DNA from: Snuella lapsa
Lineage (GTDB): Bacteria > Bacteroidota > Bacteroidia > Flavobacteriales > Flavobacteriaceae
Length of the DNA stretch: 64,000 nt
Direction of reading: 5' to 3'
Assembly: GCF_039539345.1 (NCBI RefSeq)
Contig: NZ_BAABCY010000055.1
Span: forward strand, 1-64,000
Notes under the pieces: model-generated
What the model was told of the DNA's origin: nothing
Databases searched by the model: none
The model's input: only the letters and a program-made list of their open reading frames with translations
Made by a program: the position numbers and the translations under genes
Shown here: in pieces, positions 1 to 8,548 of the stretch
How the letters are laid out: the number at the start of each line of letters is the position of its first letter
Numbering within the stretch: the stretch's first letter is position 1

Positions 1-454
1 CATATTTGCTAAGTTAATAACTAGCAAGCATATTCTCTCTTCTTTGTGTCCAGTCTAATATAGGAAGTCCATTTAGACCTGTCTATCCGACAGGTAAGAT
101 TGTTAAATTTGAGTATAATACTCGTTTTATGATTTATTCTTCATTTATACATTGAAGAAATCCTTTTTAGAGATTCCTGCTTTCGCAGGAATTAATATCT
201 TTGCTCCCCTAAGGGAGCTACCAAAACTGAAATTTTATCGCGAGTAACGTTTTATATTTTGAGCTAGTCTCCCTTTTTAATGAGCATCTATTTTGAAAAG
301 CTAATGTAATTGGCGAATTAAAAATAGCTGAGAGAATTAACCCCGAGACTTCGCGGTATATACCAAAAGCCATCCACAACCACTCTTCCAATAGCAAAAG
401 CCGGTTGTTGTTAAATATGTGATATGGGGGTTTTGTGTTCAAACTGCTTATTAT
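1..454. other. Gene-free left flank with three perfect hairpins
   Basis: I see no convincing gene here. Three perfect stem-loops follow each other: a 7-bp stem at 77-95 (ACCTGTC/GACAGGT), an 8-bp stem at 173-192 (ATTCCTGC/GCAGGAAT, loop TTTC) and a 6-bp stem at 203-218 (GCTCCC/GGGAGC, loop CTAA). They lie 3' of the leftward O-antigen-ligase-like gene. They may be terminators or intergenic palindromic repeats; no run of T clearly marks any of them as an intrinsic terminator. Confidence 0.6.
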
Positions 455-2374
455 TTAGTTATTCCTTTTTTGAACAGACCTCGACAAACTCAGCCTGACA
501 TTACTGTCATTGTTATTTTTCAATAGCTTTTGCATCTCCGCCTGTATTTCCTTTATCGCCGTTGAAGGTACTTTCACTTCCTTCTCCAATACTTTTTGGG
601 CTATACTTATAGCTTTTTCTTTTTGCCCACTCTCATCATATAACTTGGCCAATAAATAGAGAGGATAAAACCTTATGGGGATCATATTATAGGCCTGTTG
701 GTAAGCGGTCTCTGCCTTATCATATTCCTTTAAACCCTTATAGGCATCACCAAGTGCCGTAGCCACGATGGTGGTATTTAAATATTGCTGGGTTTGTAGT
801 AGTATAACTACCGCCTTATCATTTCGTTTAGCCATGGTAAGTGCCTTACCATAATTCATTAAAAAGTCACCATCCTTTTTCAATAAGGGATAGGCTTCTT
901 CGTAAGTTTCAATAGCATTCTCGTAATCTCCATATTGATATGTAGTCAAGGCTATTTTCCAGACCCTAAAACTTTGCTCGACTCCTCGTAGCTTAGGATA
1001 GGCAACAACAACAATAATACCCAGTGCTAAAAACATCATTTTATATCCCCACATAAGGTGTGGCACTTTCTGCGGGCTCAGACTAAAAGTAAAACCGTTA
1101 CTGTCTAAATTTCCGAGAAATGCCAACATAACTACCAAAACCAATTTAATTGGTAATATCTGTACAGGATAAGACACCAAAGCAAAAACACCTATAGACA
1201 AACATGTGCATTGTACAATTAGTGAAAGAAATTTGTCTTGAGGTGCTATTTTTATCTTAAAAAAACCATACAATATAAGTAATAAAAATAAAAAGCCTAT
1301 CATCCCATTTTCGGCAACAAACTGGAGCCAATCATTAAAAGCATAATAACTATTATCTGCCACCAAAGCCTCACTGGTTTCGCCGTGGTTAGTAAAGTAA
1401 CCGGCTTGGGAATCCATATAATGAGCCTTAAAACGGTCGAAACCTATTCCAAAAACAGGATTATCTTTAATGATTCCAGACGTCACTTTCCATATAAATA
1501 AACGCCCGTCTGCCGATCCTTTCTTAAAATAATAAACACCCAGAAAACTAGCACCAACAATACATAGTACTGAGCCAATAAAAACAACTCGTTTTAAGTT
1601 ATTAAATTCCTTCAAATATTTCTTAAAAAAATGGTAACGACATTCAATTAAAAAACCACTACTAATGATTACTGCCAACCAGGCCCCTCTGGAATGCGAA
1701 GCGGGCAGCACCAGGGCAATACTTATAATACCTAACAAGGGTACATACTCAAAAACATAAGGTATTATCATGTTTATCCATTTTGAACTTATTCTTGTTT
1801 TGACCTGTACAAATTGAATAACTTTCTCTTTAAATAAATAAATGCCAAAAGCCACTGGACACACAGATGCCAAAAAACCAGCGTAAGGTCCTGGATTAAA
1901 AAAACTTCCTGTTAATTTGAACCCGGAATGGTTAGAAGAATAATACCCCATTAGTTGGAGATTTCCATAAATAGCTTGTATAATTCCTGATATAACAATA
2001 GCCAATAAAAGTAACAAATAGCCTTGCTTAGAAATGTTTCTTAACACAAGGTATAAGACGCTCAAACCTAATAGTTCATAAAACCGAATAGAAAAACCAT
2101 AATCCGACTGAATAACATATCTGTTAATGACTATATACCCGACAAGCAATAACACTCCAATATCTAATTTAGTCCATCGTAACAATTGTTTCTTCGAAAA
2201 GACAAATGCCATTACAAAGCACAATAAAGCAACTGAACAACCAAAAGAAAATGCTATAAATTTAGCAGTTATGGTAGCGTTGTTGTAGCTAGCATTACTA
2301 ACTGAAGGCAAATATGTCAGGCATATTAATAATACTATTAGCAATAAAGTATTGGCCAAAGAAGCAATCTTCAT
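455..2374 (-). CDS. O-antigen ligase (Wzy_C) family membrane protein with C-terminal TPR repeats
   Basis: Polytopic inner-membrane protein of 639 residues. About ten to twelve hydrophobic segments fill residues 1-460. The region around residues 220-245, with a Ser-His-Ser-Arg-Gly-Ala-Trp stretch, fits the Wzy_C/O-antigen ligase domain. Residues about 480-620 are soluble and form three or four tetratricopeptide-like helical pairs, which probably mediate protein contacts. Members of this family join or polymerise glycans (WaaL, Wzy, or exported-protein glycosylation). The substrate cannot be told, because no polysaccharide genes are adjacent. The ATG at 2374 begins a typical signal-anchor helix. 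Nothing in the window suggests an operon partner. Confidence 0.8.
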   Translation of the reverse strand: MKIASLANTLLLIVLLICLTYLPSVSNASYNNATITAKFIAFSFGCSVALLCFVMAFVFSKKQLLRWTKLDIGVLLLVGYIVINRYVIQSDYGFSIRFYELLGLSVLYLVLRNISKQGYLLLLLAIVISGIIQAIYGNLQLMGYYSSNHSGFKLTGSFFNPGPYAGFLASVCPVAFGIYLFKEKVIQFVQVKTRISSKWINMIIPYVFEYVPLLGIISIALVLPASHSRGAWLAVIISSGFLIECRYHFFKKYLKEFNNLKRVVFIGSVLCIVGASFLGVYYFKKGSADGRLFIWKVTSGIIKDNPVFGIGFDRFKAHYMDSQAGYFTNHGETSEALVADNSYYAFNDWLQFVAENGMIGFLFLLLILYGFFKIKIAPQDKFLSLIVQCTCLSIGVFALVSYPVQILPIKLVLVVMLAFLGNLDSNGFTFSLSPQKVPHLMWGYKMMFLALGIIVVVAYPKLRGVEQSFRVWKIALTTYQYGDYENAIETYEEAYPLLKKDGDFLMNYGKALTMAKRNDKAVVILLQTQQYLNTTIVATALGDAYKGLKEYDKAETAYQQAYNMIPIRFYPLYLLAKLYDESGQKEKAISIAQKVLEKEVKVPSTAIKEIQAEMQKLLKNNNDSNVRLSLSRSVQKRNN

Positions 2375-2768
2375 GGAATATTAAAGGTTAAGTTATAATA
2401 GCTAACACTAAATATTAATTAAATCTGGTTTTACTAACATTGAGATAAACTCTTTTATAATCTGTTGTTTACAACATAGACAACGAAGCTATCAAAACAA
2501 CATTGAAAAAAACTTTAGCCCCAAAGCTTTCTATTGATAGGTTCATTTTATATTGAACGAATATACTTTCATGAATTCAAACCAAGGCGGACATTTTATG
2601 CAAAAAGGTGGACAAATTAAGAAGATTCTTCTTTCATTAAAGCGAAATACTTGCACTCAGCCCCTTGAAAAAACAAACATTAATAAATATATAAGCGATT
2701 TAACCCTTTTTAAAATTTGAATACCATTATATAGCGAGCATCTTAAAATTTTACAATATTTTTACCAC
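2375..2768. other. Divergent intergenic region with possible IS-end remnant
   Basis: This 394-bp AT-rich gap separates the divergent ligase-like gene and the DUF4271 gene and must carry both promoters. At 2587-2617 two similar short boxes sit close together (GGCGGACATT and GGTGGACAAATT, separated by TTATGCAAAAA). They resemble the multiple short terminal boxes of IS21-type elements, but no transposase fragment is visible. I see no structured RNA. Confidence 0.4.
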
Positions 2769-3413
2769 ATGTTACGCGACATTGCTTCAAACGAATTGTT
2801 TACTATTTTAATCGTTACAGGGTTAATCTTTGTTACCCTGGCAAAGATGGTGTCTCCTAAACGGTTTAATGACCTTATATCTATTATAAGCAACTTTAAG
2901 TACCTTAAAATTTACGGTAGGGAGCAAAAATTCCTGGATACTTTTGACGGCTTGTTGTTTGTTAACTTAATGCTTTCTGTTTCCATTTTTGGTTCGATTG
3001 TTTATCAAAACATGATGGACACAAAGATTCTTTCCATAAATATTATCGTTAAATTAATTTTCGGGATCGGTTCTTTAATCTTAATAAAAGTACTGTTAGA
3101 GCGTTTAATAGCTAGTCTCTTTAATATAGACAGCGTAATAGACAGCTATTTGTTTCAAAAGATTAGTTACAAAAACTTTATGGGGCTAGTTCTTATTCCA
3201 ATAAACGCTCTATTACTTTACACTATACCCCAATCGTTAACCAACATTTATATAATGGTTATACTATTGTTAATTATAAATTTGTTAGGGGTAATGACAT
3301 CTTTTAAATCGCATCAAAGTTTATTAAAGCACAACTTTTTCTATTTTATTTTGTATCTTTGCGCACTTGAAATTGCACCTTATATTATTTTGTTTAAGGT
3401 GTTTATTGCCTAA
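2769..3413 (+). CDS. DUF4271 integral membrane protein
   Basis: This 214-residue protein is almost wholly hydrophobic. Six or seven predicted membrane segments lie at about residues 10-28, 65-80, 90-105, 135-150, 160-176 and 190-212. Length, helix pattern and position just upstream of the uroporphyrinogen-III synthase gene match the Bacteroidota DUF4271 family, which has no known function. It ends 23 bp before hemD, so the two are probably co-transcribed, although a promoter-like box for hemD lies inside its 3' end. A role linked to haem synthesis is only suggested by this conserved neighbourhood. Confidence 0.75.
   Translation: MLRDIASNELFTILIVTGLIFVTLAKMVSPKRFNDLISIISNFKYLKIYGREQKFLDTFDGLLFVNLMLSVSIFGSIVYQNMMDTKILSINIIVKLIFGIGSLILIKVLLERLIASLFNIDSVIDSYLFQKISYKNFMGLVLIPINALLLYTIPQSLTNIYIMVILLLIINLLGVMTSFKSHQSLLKHNFFYFILYLCALEIAPYIILFKVFIA
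3354..3361 (+). promoter_or_regulatory. Possible internal -7 box for hemD
   Basis: TATCTTTG matches the Bacteroidota -7 consensus TAnnTTTG and lies about 75 bp before the hemD start, inside the DUF4271 reading frame. No clear TTTG -33 element is present, so this is a weak call. Confidence 0.35.
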
Positions 3414-3436
3414 CAAAGAACAAACTGCTTGCACAT

Positions 3437-4186
3437 ATGAAAGTAAAAACAATTTTAGTATCTCAACCGGAACCTAAAATAGAGAACTCACCTTACTTCG
3501 ATTTACAAGAAAAACAAAAAGTAAAAATAGACTTCAGGCCTTTTATCCATGTTGAAGGTGTTTCTGCAAAAGACATTAGACAACAAAAGGTAGACTTGAA
3601 CAAGTATACGGCTATTATCTTAACAAGTCGAAATGCAGTGGATCACTTTTTTAGAGTCGCTGAAGAAATGCGATTTAAAGTACCAGATACCATGAAATAT
3701 TTTTGTCAGTCCGAAGCAGTTGCTTACTACTTACAAAAGTATGTAGTTTATAGAAAACGTAAAATTTATGTAGGCAAACGTACCTTTTCTGAATTGTCCC
3801 CTTTAATCAAGAAATATAAAGACGAAAAATTCCTGTTACCTAACACCGATAAAGTAAAACCAGAGGTTCCTGAAACTTTAAACGCACTGGGTATTGATTG
3901 GAAGCAAGCTACATTTTACAAAACTGTTATTAGCGATCTTTCGGATTTAGCAGACGTATATTACGATGTATTAGTATTTTTCAGTCCTTCGGGCATAGAG
4001 TCTTTATTCCATAATTTCCCGGATTTTAAACAAAACAATACACGCATTGCTGTATTTGGCAATACAACCATTAAGGCTGTTGAAGAAAAAGGATTACGTG
4101 TTGATATTTCAGCACCAACACCTGAAACACCATCAATGACTATGGCTCTGGAAAAATATATTGAAAAAGCTAACAAGGGGAGATAA
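3437..4186 (+). CDS. hemD: Uroporphyrinogen-III synthase
   Basis: Cytoplasmic enzyme that closes and inverts ring D of hydroxymethylbilane to give uroporphyrinogen III, the branch-point precursor of haem and corrinoids. The 249-residue length and the two-lobed alpha/beta layout are typical. Visible family features include the TSRNAVDHFF segment near residue 55 and the VLVFFSPSGIESLF segment near residues 180-193 in the second lobe. The family has few invariant residues, so the call rests on overall fold-level similarity and on the DUF4271 neighbour, an arrangement common in Flavobacteriaceae. It is followed by a strong hairpin terminator shared with convergent pckA. Confidence 0.88.
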   Translation: MKVKTILVSQPEPKIENSPYFDLQEKQKVKIDFRPFIHVEGVSAKDIRQQKVDLNKYTAIILTSRNAVDHFFRVAEEMRFKVPDTMKYFCQSEAVAYYLQKYVVYRKRKIYVGKRTFSELSPLIKKYKDEKFLLPNTDKVKPEVPETLNALGIDWKQATFYKTVISDLSDLADVYYDVLVFFSPSGIESLFHNFPDFKQNNTRIAVFGNTTIKAVEEKGLRVDISAPTPETPSMTMALEKYIEKANKGR

Positions 4187-4206
4187 TAATCCCTCAAACT
4201 CATATA

Positions 4207-4240
4207 AAAAGCGCGATTTAATTTTTTAAACCGCGCTTTT
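4207..4240. terminator. Bidirectional terminator between hemD and pckA
   Basis: The arms AAAAGCGCG and CGCGCTTTT pair perfectly, with a further TTTA/TAAA pairing inside after one mismatch. The T-run (A-run on the other strand) at each end lets it stop both converging genes. Confidence 0.85.
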
Positions 4241-4244
4241 GCAT

Positions 4245-5861
4245 TTAAAAGGCATAACGTTGTGGTCCGCCGCGACGGATCTCTTCACTACAATAAGCCT
4301 CAAACTTTTTAAAGTTTTCGCGAAAGGCATTCGTTAATTTAAACGCCATTTTATAATAAGCCTCATCATCATTCCAAGTGGCCCGAGGACTTAAAACACT
4401 TGTTGGCACCCCTGGACATGTTCTTGGTTGTGCAACACCAAACACAGAATGTATATGGTAATCGTCGTAATTGTACAAACCTAAATCGCCATTCAATACC
4501 GCATTTATCATGGCTCGGGTGTATCTTAACTCCATACGCTTTCCAACGCCGTAAGGGCCACCTGTCCAACCTGTATTAACCAACCATACATTTACACCTG
4601 CCTCTATCATTTTATTGCTTAACATTTCGGCATATTTTGCTGGATGTAATGGCATAAAAGGCGCTCCAAAGCAGGCAGAGAACGACGGTACTGGTTCTAC
4701 CACGCCTGCTTCTGTGCCTGCTACTTTTGCGGTATAACCTGAGATAAAATGATAGGCGGCCTGACTTGGTGTTAATTTGGATATTGGCGGTATAACACCA
4801 AAAGCATCAGCTGTTAAAAAAAAGATATGCTTTGGGTTCTTTCCTATGGACGGTTGCTGGATATTCTCTATATGATAAATAGGGTAACTTACCCGAGTAT
4901 TTTGGGTAATAGAGGTATCTTTAAAATCAACATGCCCTTCCTCATCTAAAATAACATTCTCAAGAATGGCTCCTTTCTTAATAGCATCATAGATTTCTGG
5001 CTCGTTGTCTCGCGATAGGTTTATAACTTTGGCATAACAACCACCTTCAAAATTAAACACGGTATTCTCGTTGGTCCAACCATGTTCGTCGTCGCCTATT
5101 AAACTTCTGTTAGGATCGGTAGACAAGGTCGTTTTTCCTGTTCCAGATAATCCGAAAAAAACAGCTGTATCTCCTTCAGCACCAACATTAGCACTACAAT
5201 GCATGGGTAAAGTATTTTTAAATACAGGTAGTATAAAGTTAAGTGCCGAAAAAATACCCTTCTTAATCTCTCCAGTATAGCCAGTCCCACCAATTAAAGC
5301 TATTTTTTTAGAAAAATTTAAAATAGCAAAATTATGTTGACGCGTACCATCTTCATCTGGATTAGCCATAAAACCAGGAGCATTAATAACAGTCCATTCT
5401 GGAATAAAATGTTCTAATTCGGCTTCTGTTGGCCGCAAAAACATATTATAGGCAAACAAGTTACTCCACGGGTACTCGTTAATAACGCGAATATTCAATT
5501 TGTAATCAGGATCTGCACAAGCATAACTATCCCTTACATAGACTTCTTTATCCGATAAATATGCCACTACCTTATTGTATAAAGCATCAAACTTGTCGGC
5601 ATCAAAAGGAATATTAATATCACCCCACCAAACCCGATCTTTGGTGATATCATCTTTAACAATAAATCGGTCTTTGGGAGAGCGTCCCGTAAACTCACCA
5701 GTATTAACAGCCAATGCTCCCGAAGAAGCCTCAACACCCTGACCCTTATCAATAGTTATGTCATGCAGTTGCTCAGGTGATAATTGATAATTTATTTTAT
5801 CACTTTTAATACCATAAACATCTAACGAAATCGTTTTCGTAAATTGATTGTAACTTACCAT
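4245..5861 (-). CDS. pckA: Phosphoenolpyruvate carboxykinase (ATP)
   Basis: Gluconeogenic enzyme that converts oxaloacetate and ATP to phosphoenolpyruvate, CO2 and ADP in the cytoplasm. At 538 residues it has the normal length of the ATP-dependent class. The kinase-1a P-loop GLSGTGKTT lies at residues 237-245, the metal-binding kinase-2 motif (LIGDDEHGW) at 254-262, and the substrate-binding TGRSPKDR at 58-65. The C-terminal arginine/adenine-binding region is intact. The ATG at 5861 is preceded by a -7-type promoter box about 28 bp upstream. It is transcribed alone and converges on hemD. Confidence 0.98.
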   Translation of the reverse strand: MVSYNQFTKTISLDVYGIKSDKINYQLSPEQLHDITIDKGQGVEASSGALAVNTGEFTGRSPKDRFIVKDDITKDRVWWGDINIPFDADKFDALYNKVVAYLSDKEVYVRDSYACADPDYKLNIRVINEYPWSNLFAYNMFLRPTEAELEHFIPEWTVINAPGFMANPDEDGTRQHNFAILNFSKKIALIGGTGYTGEIKKGIFSALNFILPVFKNTLPMHCSANVGAEGDTAVFFGLSGTGKTTLSTDPNRSLIGDDEHGWTNENTVFNFEGGCYAKVINLSRDNEPEIYDAIKKGAILENVILDEEGHVDFKDTSITQNTRVSYPIYHIENIQQPSIGKNPKHIFFLTADAFGVIPPISKLTPSQAAYHFISGYTAKVAGTEAGVVEPVPSFSACFGAPFMPLHPAKYAEMLSNKMIEAGVNVWLVNTGWTGGPYGVGKRMELRYTRAMINAVLNGDLGLYNYDDYHIHSVFGVAQPRTCPGVPTSVLSPRATWNDDEAYYKMAFKLTNAFRENFKKFEAYCSEEIRRGGPQRYAF

Positions 5862-5888
5862 AAGTTTGCTATAAAATTAATTATGTCG

Positions 5889-5896
5889 CAAAATTA
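5889..5896 (-). promoter_or_regulatory. Candidate -7 box of pckA
   Basis: On the minus strand the sequence reads TAATTTTG, a match to TAnnTTTG, about 28 bp before the pckA ATG. There is no TTTG at the expected -33 spacing. Confidence 0.45.
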
Positions 5897-5934
5897 TAAT
5901 ATTATTTTAAAGAATATCTCATTTTAAGCCTTTT

Positions 5935-6324
5935 TTAAAGCTTGTTTTTTACAAAATCCACAAGCATAATACTCCAGCCCAATATTAAAAGTAAACCTCC
6001 TACAGGAGTCACCAAAGCGATCTTCCTAAAATCAAACCCTGTTAGCGCATTAGTGGCCAATCCATAAATGGAGCCTGAAAAAAACAGCACCCCTACAACA
6101 ACCAAATAGTAAATGTATTTTTTTGACTTGTTACTAATAAAAGACGTGCTTCCAGCAAACAATAGTAGCAACGCATGATACATTTGATACCTTACCCCAG
6201 TCTCAAATGTTTGTTGTGCTTCTACTGTTATCAATGCTTTAAGCCCGTGAGCTCCAAAGGCTCCAAAAACAACACTTGTTAAACCTAAAAGTGCTGCAGT
6301 AATTAATAGTGTTTTATTACTCAT
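5935..6324 (-). CDS. DUF423 family membrane protein (YgdD-like)
   Basis: Small inner-membrane protein of about 129 residues with four hydrophobic segments. The N-terminal GAFGAHGLK segment, followed by an acidic/aromatic stretch before the second helix, is the hallmark of the DUF423/YgdD family, whose function is unknown. I place the start at the ATG at 6324, because the frame upstream of it only offers a TTG. It lies 73 bp upstream of pckA on the same strand and may be a separate unit, since a promoter box for pckA lies in the gap. A short motif shared with the region upstream of the porin-like gene at 58.8 kb precedes it. Confidence 0.85.
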   Translation of the reverse strand: MSNKTLLITAALLGLTSVVFGAFGAHGLKALITVEAQQTFETGVRYQMYHALLLLFAGSTSFISNKSKKYIYYLVVVGVLFFSGSIYGLATNALTGFDFRKIALVTPVGGLLLILGWSIMLVDFVKNKL

Positions 6325-6349
6325 GATCAAATATTTAAAAATGCTTAAA

Positions 6350-6380
6350 GACTATTTAAATTTCAACTTTCGGTTTTGTT
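6350..6380 (-). repeat. 31-bp sequence shared with 58854-58884
   Basis: The plus-strand sequence running from GACTATTTAAA to TTTCGGTTTTGTT recurs at 58854-58884 with one difference. Both copies lie 25-35 bp upstream of a leftward gene (DUF423 here, a porin-like gene there). They may be a shared 5' regulatory element or a dispersed repeat. Confidence 0.6.
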
Positions 6381-6552
6381 ATGTCTTTTTCACCCTTTTT
6401 CGTTATGAAAATCCTCATTTAGCACCACTAAACTAGGGCTTTAAAGCCTTTATTGGTAAAAAAATGCCCTATAACTAATTTCAAAAACGAATTTTAAACA
6501 GTCTCTAGTATTTATTACATTCGTAAAACAAACTTACTTAACTAATCTCATT

Positions 6553-7917
6553 ATGCGAAAGATTTTAGTCATTGGTTCAGGTAAATCTACCTCATATCTT
6601 TTAAGCTATTTATTGGATAAATCTGTTTCGGAAAACCTTTTTATTACAATTGGCGATCTCAATACCGATCACGCCAAAAGACTTATTGGAAATCATGACC
6701 GCGCGACTACTATTTCATTAGATGTTTTTGATGAAACCTTACGAACAGAAGCTATTAAAAAAACCGACATTGTTATTTCAATGCTTCCTGCACGTTTTCA
6801 TATCGAAGTCGCAAAAGACTGTGTGCGGCATGGCAAACACTTAGTCACCGCTTCCTATGTAAGTCCAGAAATGCAAACACTGGATAAAGCTGCTAAAAGC
6901 AAAGGTATTATACTTATGAACGAAATAGGTGTCGACCCAGGCATTGACCATATGAGCGCTATGCAAGTACTGGATAAAATACGCGACAATGGTGGCAACC
7001 CTATTTTATTTGAATCGTTTACCGGCGGTCTCATTGCTCCCGAAAGTGACACTAACTTATGGAACTATAAATTTACTTGGAACCCCCGAAACGTCGTTAT
7101 TGCCGGACAGGGAAGTGCTGCCAAATTTTTACAGGAGGGCACCTACAAGTATATACCATACAACAGATTATTTAGGCGCACCGAATTTTTAGATATTGAT
7201 GGCTATGGCCGTTTTGAGGTATATGCCAATCGCGACTCCCTTAAATACCAAAGCGTTTATGGTCTTGATTCCGTAAGGACCTTATATCGCGGAACTATAA
7301 GACGCGTAGGCTTTTGCCGTGCCTGGAACATCTTCGTTACTTTAGGTATGACCGATGACAGCTACACTATTGATGACAGTGAAAACATGAGCTATCGTGA
7401 CTTTGTTAATGCATTTTTACCTTATAGTCCGTCGGACTCGGTAGAGCTTAAACTGAGGCATCAACTTAAAATAGACCAAGATGATATCGTGTGGGACAAA
7501 CTGGTAGAACTAGACATCTTTAACCCTAACAAGCGGGTTGCTCTAAAGCAAGCTACTCCAGCCCAAATTCTACAGAAGATTTTAATGGACAGTTGGACTT
7601 TGGACGACGACGACAAAGACATGATCGTCATGTACCATAAGTTTGGTTACGAACTAAACGGCAAAAAGCACCAAATTGACGCTAGTATGGTCGTTTTAGG
7701 CAAAGATCAAACCTATACAGCCATGGCAAAAACGGTTGGCCTACCAGTTGCTATTGCAACACTCGCTATTTTAAATGGAAAAATTACTTCTCCAGGGGTG
7801 CAAATTCCAATTAACAAAGAAATATACCAACCTATCTTGGAAGAGCTAAAAACCTTTGGCATTAGTTTTCAAGAAAAAGAAGTCCCTTATTTAGGCTACA
7901 ACCCTTTAAACAATTAA
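6553..7917 (+). CDS. Saccharopine dehydrogenase family protein
   Basis: NAD(P)-dependent oxidoreductase of 454 residues. The N-terminal Rossmann fold begins with VIGSGKSTSYLL at residues 5-16, and the long C-terminal half fits the saccharopine dehydrogenase/reductase C-terminal domain, including a conserved NEIGVDPGIDHM segment around residue 123. Enzymes of this class interconvert saccharopine with aminoadipate semialdehyde or glutamate in lysine metabolism. The Lrp/AsnC regulator gene starts 74 bp downstream on the same strand, consistent with amino-acid-responsive control. Whether it works in lysine breakdown, or on a related amino acid, cannot be told from the sequence. Confidence 0.88.
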   Translation: MRKILVIGSGKSTSYLLSYLLDKSVSENLFITIGDLNTDHAKRLIGNHDRATTISLDVFDETLRTEAIKKTDIVISMLPARFHIEVAKDCVRHGKHLVTASYVSPEMQTLDKAAKSKGIILMNEIGVDPGIDHMSAMQVLDKIRDNGGNPILFESFTGGLIAPESDTNLWNYKFTWNPRNVVIAGQGSAAKFLQEGTYKYIPYNRLFRRTEFLDIDGYGRFEVYANRDSLKYQSVYGLDSVRTLYRGTIRRVGFCRAWNIFVTLGMTDDSYTIDDSENMSYRDFVNAFLPYSPSDSVELKLRHQLKIDQDDIVWDKLVELDIFNPNKRVALKQATPAQILQKILMDSWTLDDDDKDMIVMYHKFGYELNGKKHQIDASMVVLGKDQTYTAMAKTVGLPVAIATLAILNGKITSPGVQIPINKEIYQPILEELKTFGISFQEKEVPYLGYNPLNN

Positions 7918-7991
7918 CACATAACCACAATAATGATTACAAATTAAAAGCAAATAGTTACTTTTAAGCTTTTAAATGAAGCTCTATAAAG

Positions 7992-8462
7992 ATGAAAACC
8001 AAAAATAAAGTTATTACTATTGATGGTATAGACAAAAAAATACTGCGTGCGTTAATGGCTGATGCCAGAACACCCATACTTGAAATTGCCCGCAATGTTG
8101 GTATTTCGGGAGCAGCTATTCACCAACGCTTACGAAAACTGGAAAAAGCCAAACTCATTACAGGATCAAAGTTTATTATCGATCCAAAAGTACTAGGTTA
8201 CACAACCATGGCTTTTATGGGGCTTTATTTAGACAACAGTGTAAATAATGAGACTATTTTTAGGGAGTTAAAAAAGATTCCCGAAGTTGTAGAATGTCAT
8301 TACACAACGGGGCAGTGGAACATCTTTATAAAAGTACTCTGTTACAACAACGAACATGTCATGCACTTACTTAACAACAAGATACAAACCATCGTTGGTG
8401 TGCTAAGAACTGAAACGCTTATTTCTCTGGATAAGCAAATAGACCGGCAGATAAAAATATAG
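7992..8462 (+). CDS. Lrp/AsnC family transcriptional regulator
   Basis: DNA-binding regulator of 156 residues. An N-terminal winged helix-turn-helix covers about residues 10-65 (ILEIARNVGISGAAIHQRL), and a C-terminal RAM/AsnC ligand-binding domain covers about 75-150. Members form dimers to octamers that sense amino acids. Its position directly after the saccharopine dehydrogenase gene suggests that it controls that gene or itself. A clear hairpin terminator ends the unit just downstream. No operator could be assigned by eye. Confidence 0.93.
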   Translation: MKTKNKVITIDGIDKKILRALMADARTPILEIARNVGISGAAIHQRLRKLEKAKLITGSKFIIDPKVLGYTTMAFMGLYLDNSVNNETIFRELKKIPEVVECHYTTGQWNIFIKVLCYNNEHVMHLLNNKIQTIVGVLRTETLISLDKQIDRQIKI

Positions 8463-8485
8463 TTCTGTATATTGAAATGAAACAA

Positions 8486-8515
8486 AAAATCCCGAACACA
8501 CGTGTTCAGGATTTT
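8486..8515. terminator. Bidirectional terminator between the Lrp gene and glyS
   Basis: Arms AAAATCC and GGATTTT enclose a further GAACAC/GTGTTC stem, with A and T runs on both flanks. It lies between convergent genes. Confidence 0.85.
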
Positions 8516-8548
8516 AATATTTGTCTGGTGTAAACTTATCTTAGCCTA

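Noticed and set aside
218..442. A 74-codon leftward frame with a hydrophobic, Leu/Asn-rich product
   Set aside because: It overlaps a perfect hairpin, has no coding-like composition and resembles no protein; probably chance.
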